DNA from: Alphaproteobacteria bacterium
GTDB taxonomy: Bacteria > Pseudomonadota > Alphaproteobacteria > UBA9219
Assembly: GCA_028865155.1 (NCBI GenBank)
Contig: JAGWKW010000094.1
Coordinates: forward strand, 1-5,767
Direction: 5' to 3'
Length of the DNA stretch: 5,767 nucleotides
The stretch's first letter is position 1. Every line of letters starts with the position of its first letter. The notes under the pieces are model-generated. The model did not search any database and was not told where the DNA came from. It saw only the letters and a list, made by a program, of their open reading frames with translations. The position numbers were made by a program, and so were the translations under genes. Shown here piece by piece: positions 5,563 through 5,767 of the stretch.

Positions 5563-5767
5563 ATGACAACTGATCTTGAAACCCCTCCCCCCGGCCCGTG
5601 GCCCCTGTTCGCCGAATGGTACGGCCTCGCCCTGAAGCAGGAACAGTCCTACCCCGATTGCATGATGCTTGCGACGGTCGCAAAGGACGGCATGCCCTCC
5701 ATACGCGCGATGCTGATGAAGGGGTATGACGAAAACGGCATCGTTTTCTACACCAACCGCGAAAGCC
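5563..5767 (+). CDS. pdxH: pyridoxamine 5'-phosphate oxidase, N-terminal part
   Basis: The first 68 residues of an FMN-dependent enzyme that oxidises pyridoxamine or pyridoxine 5'-phosphate to pyridoxal 5'-phosphate, the last step of vitamin B6 synthesis and salvage. The start has WPLFAEWYGLALKQEQ (13-28), followed by the family core MMLATVAKDGMPSIRAMLMKG, with Arg48 and Lys53 in the FMN-phosphate site pattern, then FYTN (62-65). The gene is cut by the window end; about two thirds is missing. ATG 5563 fits the family length, but no Shine-Dalgarno precedes it. An in-frame TTG at 5551 has none either. Initiation may be leaderless or SD-independent. Confidence 0.9.
   Translation, partial: MTTDLETPPPGPWPLFAEWYGLALKQEQSYPDCMMLATVAKDGMPSIRAMLMKGYDENGIVFYTNRES

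Overview
The window looks like a GC-rich alphaproteobacterial chromosome segment. The evidence is the form of RlmN, a Rickettsia-type 17 kDa glycine-zipper lipoprotein, a pdxH start, and strongly GC-ending codons in all genes but one. A more exact placement (for example Micavibrio-like or Rhodospirillales-like) cannot be made from the sequence alone.

Left end (1-317): the last codons of an unidentified + strand gene are followed by a strong intrinsic terminator. A short non-coding stretch then folds into nested hairpins and ends in a second strong terminator. This block looks like a self-contained small RNA or a leader/attenuator. It is followed by a 75-aa protein of unknown function (318-545) whose A/T-ending codons differ sharply from those of its neighbours.

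Centre-left (638-2649): two translationally coupled genes (ATGA overlap) encode paralogous PilT/DotB-type secretion or pilus-retraction ATPases, about 65% identical over the 113-residue core by hand count. Both keep Walker A, Asp box, Walker B, His box and a PilT-like AIRNLIRE-type motif. No other pilus or secretion gene is visible.

Centre (2710-3966): rlmN, the radical-SAM 23S rRNA/tRNA A2503/A37 C2-methyltransferase, has all catalytic cysteines. It also carries an in-frame insert of about 30 residues, rich in palindromes and with a 9-bp direct repeat, that resembles in style the Rickettsia palindromic elements known to insert inside genes. The rlmN stop shares a TTAA with the stop of the convergent gene.

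Right (3963-5767): on the - strand a CbpA-type DnaJ protein (3963-4904) lies downstream of a 17 kDa-antigen-like outer membrane lipoprotein (4982-5455), with a strong intrinsic terminator between them. Divergent to these, the 5' part of pdxH (pyridoxamine 5'-phosphate oxidase) starts at 5563 and runs off the window. These are mostly housekeeping genes. The least explained parts are the structured RNA plus AT-rich small ORF at 114-545, the tandem ATPases, and the palindromic insert in rlmN.
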